Shown piece by piece: positions 10,231 through 20,233 of a stretch of DNA of 64,000 nt (position 1 is its first letter; each line of letters opens with the position of its first letter). The notes under the pieces are model-generated. The model saw only the letters and a program-made list of their open reading frames with translations, made no database searches and was not told the DNA's origin. Position numbers and translations under genes: made by a program. Origin of the DNA: Fonsecaea monophora (taxonomy: Eukaryota; Ascomycota; Eurotiomycetes; Chaetothyriales; Herpotrichiellaceae); contig NW_019173937.1 of NCBI RefSeq assembly GCF_001642475.1, forward strand, positions 310,001 through 374,000, in the 5' to 3' direction.

Positions 10231-12262
10231 TTCTTTGATGCTCGGCTTCACTTTTCATGGTCTGGTCGTGCTCGTCTTTCCGCTGGAAAGAAAAGTACTT
10301 ATATCACACACATTACACATTTACTGTCGAGGAGAATATAATATTAGCAAGCCCCAAATGACACCGATCTTGCCAAGGTGGGAAGAGTCATCCTGTTTTG
10401 TGTGGCAAAGACTCAATCCTCTATTTAGTGGTGCAACATCAACCTCTCCCCCACCATGCGGTTTATACCGAAGTTGGAAGGCACAAGCTTTTTTTGGAGG
10501 ACAAAGGAGGTACAGCCTCGTCTGGTCTTGTCTCAACCCGCAAGGCCAAACAAATACAAGAAAATAATTAACTCCCTTCTGCAGCTGTCTCAATGCCATG
10601 CTTTCTACATTCTCATCTCCTGGAGGATTCATTCTTCTTGACATACTGTTTAGTCTCCTGTCTGTCTCAAACATATCATTTTTGGTGGACGGTGGACTTG
10701 TATGGGCCGTCTGGATTCGTCAACAGCCCTGAAGCCGCTCGCCTCATGAGGTGAGCTGAGTGTGGTTTGTTCAGGAGAGCACAAATATCCATCAATCCTA
10801 CCTAAAAGGCATTCAGTGATGGTCTACTCGTCATACATGAAGAGGAACGTTGATATCAGATGATAGCATAAATGCGCTGCTCCAAGTCGAGGTCTGTGAC
10901 CCTTATGGATTGGGACCTTGACTCCGCGACTTTGTGCCCGTGCCTTTGACCAAGGTTTTCATACTTAGAGAAATGAAGTTAGTTGGTCTGGCAGATTTGC
11001 CAACAGTCGTCTGCTATATCTTCCCACAAGGTGCATTCGTCAGCTTCGTTTCTCGTCGAGCATGGCAAGAATTCTTCATGGAATCGAGGGCCAGGTGTTA
11101 GTCGTGGTGATGCCCTCCATCGCTCAAGAATCCGGACTCGGGGTCGGTGTAGAGATACACCCAGGGAGTGGATATTTGAGTACCAGCGGCCGCCTGATTC
11201 ATTGTCACTCAAACCCAGCCGGCGTCCATTTGGATTCAGTCGCAGGCGGACTCCCTGGCTTCAAGCAAGAAGTAGGACCCACTCCATATCTATTCACCGG
11301 CAATAACTCGAGATAAATATATCTCTCGCCAAATTTTGTCCACATTCGACTTGCGAAGTGATGTTTGAAACAAAGTCCTGTCTACAGCGTCATCCTCATC
11401 TCCCTAATTCGCAGCCAGAAGTGAATAGCCAAGCATCATTGAAACGTAGGAGCTCTACTTTGTAACTCCCTAACTCGGGTGATATGTTGACTTCGGATAT
11501 GATCATAGTGGTTACAGGGAAATGCGTAGGAGCTCTGGTCCAGGAAAAGTGATCGGTGGGAGCAAATAATAAATCATCATCACTCAGCTAATCGAATGTG
11601 AAACCAAAAAAAAAAAAAAAACGCAACTCTGGGTTTTTCTCACAATGTGAGTTTTTTTTGTGGTTTTCGTGGCCCATCATTCATAAAGGAGATATCATGC
11701 GTGATTGAGGAAGGTTGTCCGCGCACTTCTTTCAAAATCCAGCAGAGAAGGAGGAACGAATGAACGTGTGCTGTCGGCGTACGCCTAGTGCTCGAATACA
11801 CCGGTTCAATGTTTGCCCGGAAAGGAAGGCCTTGTGAGTTGTCGCTGCTAGGACCGCCGGTCAGAGAGGCTTTGTAGAAGGTATGGGAGAATACTATAGC
11901 TATGTGAGCAAAAGATAATTTGAACTCGCATTCATGAAGCAGAGTGGTGAGGAAAGAATGATTCCAGGCTTGTAAAAGAGGTCATCATATTGTTATTGAG
12001 AGCTCAACAACTTAATCGATACTTCTTCGTCGACTTGATGAATGTTATCTTGAAGTTCCGATCAGTCGCTGACCACCACAGTTTCATCGAACAATCATGG
12101 GTGTAGATCTATTGGAGTTGCCCTCATAAAATATAAATCTTGGGTGTGGTTCCGTCCAGTGGCTTGCCCATTTGGGCGGTTTGAGCCAAAATCTGTGGCA
12201 TATGGTCGCGGCAATAGATCATGAATTGCAGCGCTCTGTGTGCGGGCATATGCTTGCTTAAT
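10231..12262. other. 2-kb gene-free stretch
   Basis: No ORF here carries a recognisable domain; candidates of about 80-117 codons at 10321-10674 and 10979-11316 lack conserved motifs and typical starts. It includes a 16-base A run at 11606-11621 and a T8 run shortly after. It may be promoter DNA for the GNAT gene plus unannotated non-coding transcript or decayed sequence. Confidence 0.45.
11606..11621 (+). repeat. Poly-A tract (A16)
   Basis: Sixteen consecutive A bases directly visible in the gene-free stretch; a T8 run follows about 30 bp later. Confidence 0.9.
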
Positions 12263-12798
12263 TCATTCACCGAACAGTCTTCTCACACGCCGTAGGACGC
12301 TGTCTTTCTCGGGGTCATAAGGATGATCTTTGCTCGGGATTTCGAGGACCGCAGGGAACGGGTCCTGGAACCTGTCGACAGTGTCTCGGATTTGCTCCGC
12401 AATCTATAGCAAGATCAGCGTTGCAATTCTACCCCAAAGCTCCCGCCTTATCATACGTGTTGGTTTATCAGGACGATTCCAATATCTTTCCGCTCTTTGG
12501 TAAATCTGTTGAAAGCTTGCTCGATTTGAGGCTTCTCTGTCTTTGAATCGCACACGAGAAAGTTCTTCTGTGAGTCAGGAGGGTCGGTAATATGTCCGAT
12601 GCCAGCAAGCAACAAGCCAGTGACTGAGCTGGAACACCCAAGTGAGTCGAGAGGTCAGCTGTTTAGCAGTAGATGCGGGACTTACTCCTCGTCACCAATG
12701 ACAGCAACGAATTGCCGATCCTAGACAGCGCTGGTAAGCAAAGATCTCCTCACAGAGACAATACAATTTACCTTGTATGCCGACACTGGCGCTGCCAT
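12263..12798 (-). CDS. VMA7: V-type proton ATPase subunit F
   Basis: Four exons, 12798-12772, 12720-12686, 12628-12457 and 12403-12263, give 124 residues; all introns are 51-57 bp with GT...AG ends. The protein reads [20 protein letters not shown], then [38 protein letters not shown] and [20 protein letters not shown], which is the full V-ATPase F (ATP-synt_F) family pattern. It is the central-stalk subunit of the V1 sector that couples ATP hydrolysis to proton pumping into vacuoles and endosomes. Exons 1 and 2 are only 27 and 35 nt, so no ORF scan would reveal the gene. It is divergent from the Nur1-type gene with 288 bp between start codons. Confidence 0.95.
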
Positions 12799-13086
12799 AG
12801 TTGCCAACCGTTGGAGCCTGAGTTTTGGAAATAGATTGAAGCTGTTTCTGCAGAAGTGAATGTACCTTGCAGCTGAGCGCAGTTGCGTCGGCGGGCAAAT
12901 GACATCTCCGATTGGCTGCATTTCGTCATTGTTTACTGCCTCCTCCTGGGTACACCACTGCACCCCAAATTTCACCCTCACTTCACTGACATTCAAAGCG
13001 ACACTTCGCGATCGCATCGTTCTACCTCTGGTCGCATACAGGAGAATGTCTTCTGGGCCTTCTTCGCATCCCCTTTCATCGAAAGA
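12799..13086. promoter_or_regulatory. Bidirectional promoter, VMA7 / Nur1-type gene
   Basis: The two start codons are 288 bp apart and face away from each other, so this short segment must carry both promoters and both 5' UTRs. Confidence 0.55.
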
Positions 13087-14430
13087 ATGCCCAAGTTCGT
13101 GAGGCGGCAGCCTCTCGCGGAACGTATCAAGGGCTACCTGAACCCCTACGACTTCCTCCTGTGGCTGTCAGAAGAACTTGAGTCCAATGGCTGGGATCAA
13201 CTGGAAAAAGAATGGGCTGCACCGATTGGTATTGCCTTGAATGTCTTCTTTGTCATTGCGAGGGCCAATTCCAAATCCAAATCGACCAGCTATGATGATG
13301 TGTTTGGCGATATTCCAGGGGTGGCGTGGACAACCTGGCTGGTAGGCGCTGTCACCGAAATGAAAGACCACCTAGAATCTAATATTTCATAGGCTACCTT
13401 CATTGTTCACTTCTTGACATTGTTCTGTACTGTCAATGCTACCTACACCTTTTGGCGGAAAAGACATTATCGCCTTTTCGAAACATCCGTCGACGACGTG
13501 CCGAGCACCCCTTCCGCCAAACGAGTGCGAGTCGATTCTTCACCGGTCTCCTCATCTCCGCTGCAATACCTGTCGCGCATCATAGGAACAGAGTCAGCTC
13601 GGTCAAGGGCACATCCTGATCCAACAAGAGACGTCTGGGAAGTCGCAGTCTGGGACCCTTTACCTATATCCCTACGCTTGTTCTGCTATTTCAGTCCTGG
13701 CCACATCCTCGTGTACTGGCTTTTCCTACCTACTCTCCCTTCCGACCCTAGACCTAGCGTCACAATCGCAACAGCCATGTTTGTCGCAATGCTCCTCTCT
13801 GCACAGCTTTCCTTGCTTCAGTCAAGCTATTCCGCTCAGGTCAAAGACTCAGCCTTGATCTCTAAAGAAGTATTGCATGAGTATGATACAAAATATGTGA
13901 GACCACGGACTCAGCCACTGTATCGAGATGTGGGGACTCAGTTCAGTGAACAAGCTTCATACAGCGCGAGTCGCGACGAAAAGTACAATAAGGTCGACGT
14001 CTATACACCTATGGTGGTGATCAATCGTGGTTTCAGACCCAATCCAAATCCCAATTACGCGCAGTACACGGATCCCGACACAGCAATAGCCAGTACCAAT
14101 GTTCGACAACGCCTAACTACCCCGGATCTCCGTTCACCGATCCACAATACCAACCCCAGCACGGCCGTGAGGCCTCTAGGAGGAATGCGCCAACCGAATT
14201 TTCGACCGACTGCAACTGGGGGCGAGGGTGGAAGTCTTGGTGTATATTCTCATGCTGCGTCTCCTCTTCGGAAAAGTGCGTCCGCTCATTTTTCTCGTGA
14301 GAATAGGATGGCGAGTCCAGAAAAACGGGGTTCACCGGACAAAAGAATGAGTGTCCCTGCTGCGGCGGCTACTCAAAGATGGGCTCAACTTCAACCTGAT
14401 AGCTATCGCAGAGAGAGCGGTCGCTTCTGA
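13087..14430 (+). CDS. NUR1: Nuclear rim protein Nur1-like (DUF2418 family)
   Basis: Exons 13087-13341 and 13393-14430, with a 51-bp phase-0 intron (GTAGGC ... CATAG), give 430 residues. The family pattern is clear: RQPLAERIKGYLNPYDFLLW, SEELESNGWDQLEKEWA, then after the intron ATFIVHFLTLFCTVNATYTF, the block RKRHYRLFE, PSTPSAKRVRVDSSPVSSSP and HPDPTRDVWEVAVWDP. Membrane segments lie near residues 15-25 of the second domain, around TFIVHFLTLFCTVNATY, and in LPISLRLFCYFSPGHILVYW and VTIATAMFVAMLLSAQLSLL. The last 150 residues are disordered and basic. In yeasts Nur1 tethers rDNA and silent chromatin at the inner nuclear membrane; the same role is inferred here. Confidence 0.88.
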
Positions 14431-14486
14431 TAGATGTACGAGTCATCCAAACAAAAGGCATGATACCCTTCCGTAAATGCCATCCA

Positions 14487-14507
14487 GGGGGGGGGGGGGA
14501 GGGGGGG
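14487..14507 (+). repeat. Poly-G tract (G13 A G7)
   Basis: A G-only tract broken by one A, in the 289-bp gap between the Nur1-type gene and the next gene. It could fold as a G-quadruplex in single strands and is a likely site of sequencing length error. Confidence 0.85.
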
Positions 14508-14719
14508 CCGGTTCCTGCTCCTTTGGCGAATTCAATTCGAGTTGTTCCTTCCGCAACAGCAGCATGACTCTGCCCACAGATCTTTCACCGTCATGGTAAC
14601 CGTCTCTCAAAATACCAACGGCACTATGGTGTGACGTTCTCACCACCATGCTTGGTGCACAGACCAGCATATGGTATGAAGTACAGTACATGTCATAGCA
14701 ACCACCCAGGTCTTCTACA

Positions 14720-17700
14720 ATGCCTGTGAAACATCCACATTCTTCCCCTAACGGTCCACCTTCTTTTACCTCTCGTCTTTTCAATAAATTCTCATCCTCA
14801 CTAGCTTCATTCAACGTCAAAAAGGAGACCTTATTTGAGAGAGAAGGCAACGGCTTCATACATCAGCATTCGTTACGACACACTTCCAAATTTTGCAACA
14901 GTCAAAGTACCTGCTACCAAGAACCAGTGAAACGAAGTGCCATTTTCTACGCCGACGGTATTGACGACCGGGAACCACAGCACTTTGCAGAGCGGAGTGC
15001 CGAGGGCATACCGATCTTCGATGAAGACCATCGCTCTCAGAGAGGGTTTGACTCCTACAAGTTGAAGACCGTGCCGGAGCTTGATGCTGTGCACGACGTC
15101 TCAAGCCGCTTGGGTCGCCGAAATCGTGGCTTTTTGGACGATTACTCGGTTCAAAAGGTCCAAAAAGGCACCGCAGCCACCGCGGCCACCGGTTCGGAGA
15201 TGCACCGCTTTGTCAACAGCGATGACTACCTTCTCGCCCGAGGTGCGAACCCCCGAACCGGAGTTGTTACGCCAGGCTCCCACAGCGCTAGCAATTCCGT
15301 TGACCAGAACCAAAATGACTTGTCTAGGATTGGGAGCCAAGTACCCTCGCGTCGATGGCGGCAAAGAGGTGACCAATGGGTCAGCTTGGGTGTAGATGAG
15401 CCAACGCCCCAGCCAACGTCGTTGATAGATGAGCCTTTGGAGCATCAATATCAACCCCTGAGGATGCCACAGAAGCTCACAACCCAGGAAAAGCGGGATT
15501 CATTGCTTGATCATGGAAGAGGGGAATATGGGTCTGCGATGAATCTAGCCTGCGTTCCTGGAGAACAACCCTATCTTCATCAGAAGTCGCTGGGAATTGA
15601 TATGAAAGAGGATGTTGCCTATGGTGGTGTTCAACAAGCCAATATGCAGGACGGTATAATCATCAACAGACCGATTAAGCGGAAACCTGTTGGGAGTCCT
15701 CCAGCTGGAAACGCAATCAATCCAGGCGCGCATCCTCAGCGAGGGACAAGCGGAAGCACAGACACCGTCCGAAAGAACCCCATGTTCAGCAGCGAAGTAC
15801 GGTTCTCCTCTGCACCTGATATTGTGAAAGGACGCCTGTTCCGACCTTACACAATGGAGAAGACTCTACCAAAGATTCCGACCTCTAGCTCAGATACTGC
15901 AAGTCAAACTGGGGAGGCTCCTTTTTTAGGAGTTCCACAAGCAGACCAGCAAGTAGACGGCCAAAATTCAGAAATCTCAAACATCTCTGGCCATCATACA
16001 GCCGAAAAAGAACTACCATGTCTGCCGACGAACAATGGCCAATTCTGGTCGATCCCGGAGCAGACACCGTACCCGATTACTCCAGAGGGAGTGAAAGAAA
16101 CGAGCATGACGGCATTTCAGTCCTTGCACGGCGAGCCTCCGAAGGGGCCGAGGGCAAGCGACTTCGTGCGTCCACACGGCCGCGGGAGGAAGCCAATGTA
16201 CCCAATAGCCCTGGAGGCGACGCGCCTCAAACCTATGGGGGAGAGAGTGATGCCAATCCCAGAGTACGACAACCCCCCGAAGCTCCTATTGCCGTCGACG
16301 CAGACCAGTGGTCACAAAGTCAAAGGACCAAGGGCTCCGCCCCTACAGAGAGTAAAACTTCTAGATGGAACGAGACAAAACCTCAATCCACGGTCGAATA
16401 TCACTACCATGTCCACAGACATATCTATGGGTGCGCGCCGTCTTCAAAGGCCCAGCCGACCACTTCGACAGCCGCAGCCGCCCGACTATTGGATAGCGAG
16501 CCATGGCCAGCAGGCTTTCCACCCGAAACCACTTCCGTTAACTGGCACAGACACCATCATGAACAACAACGTGAACCCGAGTGCCGATGCCTTCATGCCA
16601 GTCCCAATGCCAAGGATCAGGCCCAGGGAAGCAGCACGGCCCCCATTGCTCACAAGGGAGGAGATGTACCGGGTACCCAGAATCGTGCCGACAAGCAATC
16701 AACCAGAATCAAGAGACGTAAAACCCCGCCAGATGTTGATGTCACAGAGTGTGGAGCCTGGAGCAGGAGAACACGGATTCATGACAGAAACGAGTCTGAT
16801 GCCAAAACCACTGAAACCACGATTACAACCCTTCCAAGCGCCCGCCGCGTCGGAGGATACAAAACCCCAGCACGCAGCAGTGAGCGCGAGCGGCGCCGGC
16901 CTGAAGAGGAGATGCAGCCATTGCAACCAGGACGTCAAGCTTCTCAATTCGGATAGTGTCACCCCTATGTCCGCCCTCCAGAAGGACGTCGCCAGAGCAA
17001 GCGTGGGTACTGAACGTTTGCATCCAAAAAGAAGCCCACTGCCAGAATTGCGCCAGGATGTAGCTCCACAACAAAACGCAGAAGCCCAAAAAGCTATCAT
17101 GAGTCACTTGCACAACAACGTCAATGTCGTCGATGAACGTGATCATACGATCTGCTGCCCTGAGTGCTGCAAACAAGATTGTCATGAAGGTTGTCTCGGA
17201 CACCCGAGCCCACCATGGCCATCTGGTGGTATGAGCAACCTCTATTTGGACGCTCGGAGTTCAACCAGTTCTAGTGATTTGGGAACGCAAGATCATTTGG
17301 AGATAGAGAAGCCTCAAGAGAGAGGCAGGTTCACACGGCTTGCTGACTTCAAACCTGCACCGAAGAGGTCGCACAAAAAGGAAGAGGTAACCAAGTCTGG
17401 CAACCATATTCAGGCAGCCTTGTCCAAAGCTGGCGCTAGTGAGTTGATTTTGCACCCACCAACACCTTCGATGAAATCTGTTCATGACTCGGTCAAACGG
17501 CTACCTGGTGCAGTGGCGGCAGCCGTGAGCGCCATGGAGCCACCATGGCAGAAAAGAACGAAACAGCCGTTGGCGGCGGTATTCGGTGCTATCGAGGCAT
17601 CACAACACAGAGTTTCTGCGCCGCGCACAACTGTCCATAGAAGGAAAAGAAGTTCAAGTTTACCCATTATTGGGACCGGCGTCACTTCACGCTCCAGTAA

Positions 17701-18292
17701 TAGGGACGCTCAATATCTCCGCGCTGCAAGCGGAGGCTCTCGGCTCCGCGTTGCCACACCTCTCGCCTTCGCAATGGCCTGCTCCAAGTCCAGTGAGAAT
17801 GGCCATTCGAAAAGCCGCAATGTCAGTGGTGCGAGCTCCACCACTATCGAGCTGCAGGTCCCGAATTCTTTATCACTGGCCTCCTATGGCAGTTGTGGTG
17901 CCATTGGAGAAGTGCTTCTCATACCCTTTCAAGCTGGCCAGATGTGGATTCGCAATCACCCTCAGATCATCACCGTTGGGAAAGAAATGGGTCAGAGAAG
18001 CTGGGCAATGGCGCAGCTCATGACAAAGACGGGGTGGCGTCTATGGGCGATGATATTTGTATACTCCAAGACTGGGAAGATCAAATTCCATGTCAGCCAA
18101 GGGGAGACGGCCGGTGGATTTATACTGGACGTGGGGAGGAGCCTGCTATACTTGATCATCTTTGCTGCATTGAGCACGCTAGCGATGCGTGTATTGGGAG
18201 TGGTGGGAGGATTGCTGGGAATCATCGTGTGGATTGTCCGGACTATATTTTGGGTGTTGAAGGGTATCTTGGGGGTTGCACAGGTGAAATAG
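14720..18292 (+). CDS. Large disordered protein with C-terminal membrane helices, function unknown
   Basis: A single open frame of 1190 residues from an ATG at 14720. Most of it is low-complexity, rich in Pro, Ser, Arg and Gln. Two Cys clusters stand out: RRCSHCNQDV near residue 729 and CCPECCKQDCHEGCLGHPSP near 813, which could bind metal. The last 130 residues are ordered and hydrophobic: a region ending with VGKEMGQRSWAMAQLMTKTG is followed by two or three membrane helices (LLYLIIFAALSTLAMRVLG; VVGGLLGIIVWIVRTIFWVL) up to the stop. This suggests a tail-anchored or C-terminally anchored protein with a long cytosolic or nucleoplasmic part. I do not recognise the family by name. It directly follows the Nur1-type gene on the same strand. 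Confidence 0.85.
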   Translation: MPVKHPHSSPNGPPSFTSRLFNKFSSSLASFNVKKETLFEREGNGFIHQHSLRHTSKFCNSQSTCYQEPVKRSAIFYADGIDDREPQHFAERSAEGIPIFDEDHRSQRGFDSYKLKTVPELDAVHDVSSRLGRRNRGFLDDYSVQKVQKGTAATAATGSEMHRFVNSDDYLLARGANPRTGVVTPGSHSASNSVDQNQNDLSRIGSQVPSRRWRQRGDQWVSLGVDEPTPQPTSLIDEPLEHQYQPLRMPQKLTTQEKRDSLLDHGRGEYGSAMNLACVPGEQPYLHQKSLGIDMKEDVAYGGVQQANMQDGIIINRPIKRKPVGSPPAGNAINPGAHPQRGTSGSTDTVRKNPMFSSEVRFSSAPDIVKGRLFRPYTMEKTLPKIPTSSSDTASQTGEAPFLGVPQADQQVDGQNSEISNISGHHTAEKELPCLPTNNGQFWSIPEQTPYPITPEGVKETSMTAFQSLHGEPPKGPRASDFVRPHGRGRKPMYPIALEATRLKPMGERVMPIPEYDNPPKLLLPSTQTSGHKVKGPRAPPLQRVKLLDGTRQNLNPRSNITTMSTDISMGARRLQRPSRPLRQPQPPDYWIASHGQQAFHPKPLPLTGTDTIMNNNVNPSADAFMPVPMPRIRPREAARPPLLTREEMYRVPRIVPTSNQPESRDVKPRQMLMSQSVEPGAGEHGFMTETSLMPKPLKPRLQPFQAPAASEDTKPQHAAVSASGAGLKRRCSHCNQDVKLLNSDSVTPMSALQKDVARASVGTERLHPKRSPLPELRQDVAPQQNAEAQKAIMSHLHNNVNVVDERDHTICCPECCKQDCHEGCLGHPSPPWPSGGMSNLYLDARSSTSSSDLGTQDHLEIEKPQERGRFTRLADFKPAPKRSHKKEEVTKSGNHIQAALSKAGASELILHPPTPSMKSVHDSVKRLPGAVAAAVSAMEPPWQKRTKQPLAAVFGAIEASQHRVSAPRTTVHRRKRSSSLPIIGTGVTSRSSNRDAQYLRAASGGSRLRVATPLAFAMACSKSSENGHSKSRNVSGASSTTIELQVPNSLSLASYGSCGAIGEVLLIPFQAGQMWIRNHPQIITVGKEMGQRSWAMAQLMTKTGWRLWAMIFVYSKTGKIKFHVSQGETAGGFILDVGRSLLYLIIFAALSTLAMRVLGVVGGLLGIIVWIVRTIFWVLKGILGVAQVK

Positions 18293-20233
18293 GATGGTGT
18301 GAGAACACAGAGGCGGTCGAACAGACTGGGGAAGACTGATGAGAAGCTGCTGGTGAGGAAAAACATCATTATCCATAGCGTACAATGAAAGGTAGATAGT
18401 TATTTCGACAGAGCGAGCTGGTATCCGCAGAAAGGGCGGCATGTATTCGATTCTCCCTTTCAGGGATAAGCCCCTTACTCTTCTGCTTGGTGGAGGAAGT
18501 TGAGCCCCGTGTACTTCGACATGGCTGGTGGCTGGGACAGCTGTCAAGTCTCATCCTATCTCTGACAATGACATGCAGGATCCCAGAAAGTGTTCGTGCC
18601 TTTGAAAACTGCATCTATTGTTGAAGACTCAATAACTCGACTAAACGGCGCAGACCCTGCAAATCTCCTTGACTCTTTTGCTCTTCAATCCAGCCCTTCC
18701 GTGCTGCTCCATCCAAAGTCGATCAGCCAAGGTCGCTCGTCTTTGTCGATCAGGACATTCTCTGCGTTGACGAGTCCCTCAGATAAAGCCATGACGATGC
18801 AGAAGTGTCATGTCCTGTTCGATCCGTTGCCTCCATTCGTGCCTCTGGGCAGTGGAAATTTCGGTACGCCATTTCAGGACTGATTGGTTTTGGTTTCAGG
18901 CCGCTCCATGTTGGGGGAGGGAGGGACAGGGAGTCACTGACCACACATCTCATGCGATTTGTTTGTCTCGATGTGCTCGTATTCGCGGAACAAAACCTAT
19001 AGTAGTCTGTAGGGTAGGAGTATAAGTAGACTGTCGATCGAAAAGCCTGTTCTGTTGGGTGTAGGGCGGAAACTCTTTTCCTAGCCCATTCATTTGGGTC
19101 CCGTGCAACTAACCTGAGAGGGGAAAAGCCTCGACTTAGGCTAGTGAGCCTTGGAGTATCCATACCGAGTAATTACAGAGTACCTCGTACTCGGTACTCG
19201 TAGGTACAAGGTCTTAGGGTCAGTTAATTGATTAATGACCTCATGCCCGCTGTGGGGATGGAAGTTTTGCCCAGCCCGGCATCCACATTGCTGCTCCCAA
19301 AGTCGGGGGCGGCAAAACATTTAGTCCGAGTCTTTTCCAACACCAATCACAGCCAGACAAATCACCATTAAAGTGCTGAAAGGGCGTCTTGTCTTAGCCA
19401 CTTTTGCCTGTAGGTCCCTACTCCTCGTCGGTGCTTGTGCGGAGTAAAGCACCATCCCAAGTGAACCTGGTAAAGCAGGTGAAGTTCACCCAATAATCAT
19501 CGCCCTCCGCGGAAAAAAATCGATTCCTCATGGGACACCCCGGTCAAAGAGTCGATTAGGTATGTTTCACTCAGTCTTGGACAAGCCACTGTTTTTCTTG
19601 GGCTGCCACGGCACCTTTGATCGACAGGGCATCAATTCGCAAAAGGGGCGGGATATCCGCGACCCGATCTTTTAAGGTATGTTGTCTTCTCAAAAAGTCT
19701 CGAATACGATTACACAAGACGGTGACGAAAAACCATTGAATAATGGCTAGTAGCAACATCGTGTGACAAAACCAAGCACACGGGGACGGGTACCTTCTCC
19801 GGGAGACGAAAGTTGATCGTCAACATGCCACCCTCGAGGGGTACAACAAGGTTTTGGCCCCAGTGTTCGCTGCTTGTCTAGATTGCATTTCTAAAACGGC
19901 GGCTCAAGCCAGCGGGCGTAGCTCGTCACCAAGTCACCTAGCCTTCGTATTCGGGTTCTCGAATGGACGTTGTTTTGTCATTGGCTGCCGACTGATCGCA
20001 ATCCAGGCGTTGCAGTATATGTACCGCGTACAAGGTCGGAAGGTCACAATGTGGCGTCGCGAGTCTTTGAAGAGATATACGTTCGCTGAAGAATACTTCC
20101 CCTACACTTTTTTCATTTGGGAGACTTTTGGACCTTTGGTTGTCATTCTTTTGGCCACGGTCCTCTTGCGGCTCTTGCAAAGCGTGTCGCCTCACGAAAA
20201 CCGTGTAGGAATGTTGATTTACATCTCGTTAAG
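18293..20233. other. 1.9-kb gene-free stretch
   Basis: No ORF here has a recognisable domain. The frame at 19854-20246 opens only from a TTG and overlaps the 5' region of the next gene; I treat it as leader sequence. A CGTACTCGGTACTCG-type imperfect palindrome lies at 19180-19207. Confidence 0.45.
19180..19207. repeat. Imperfect palindrome (GTACCT ... AGGTAC)
   Basis: The segment begins GTACCT and ends AGGTAC, its reverse complement, with TACTCG/CGTACT repeats between. The neighbouring CATACCGAGTAATTAC and CTCGTAGGTAC share the same letters. It is intergenic; function unknown. Confidence 0.6.

Noticed and set aside
10321..10674. 117-codon minus-strand frame
   Set aside because: No conserved motif and an isolated position; the sequence includes homopolymer-rich parts.
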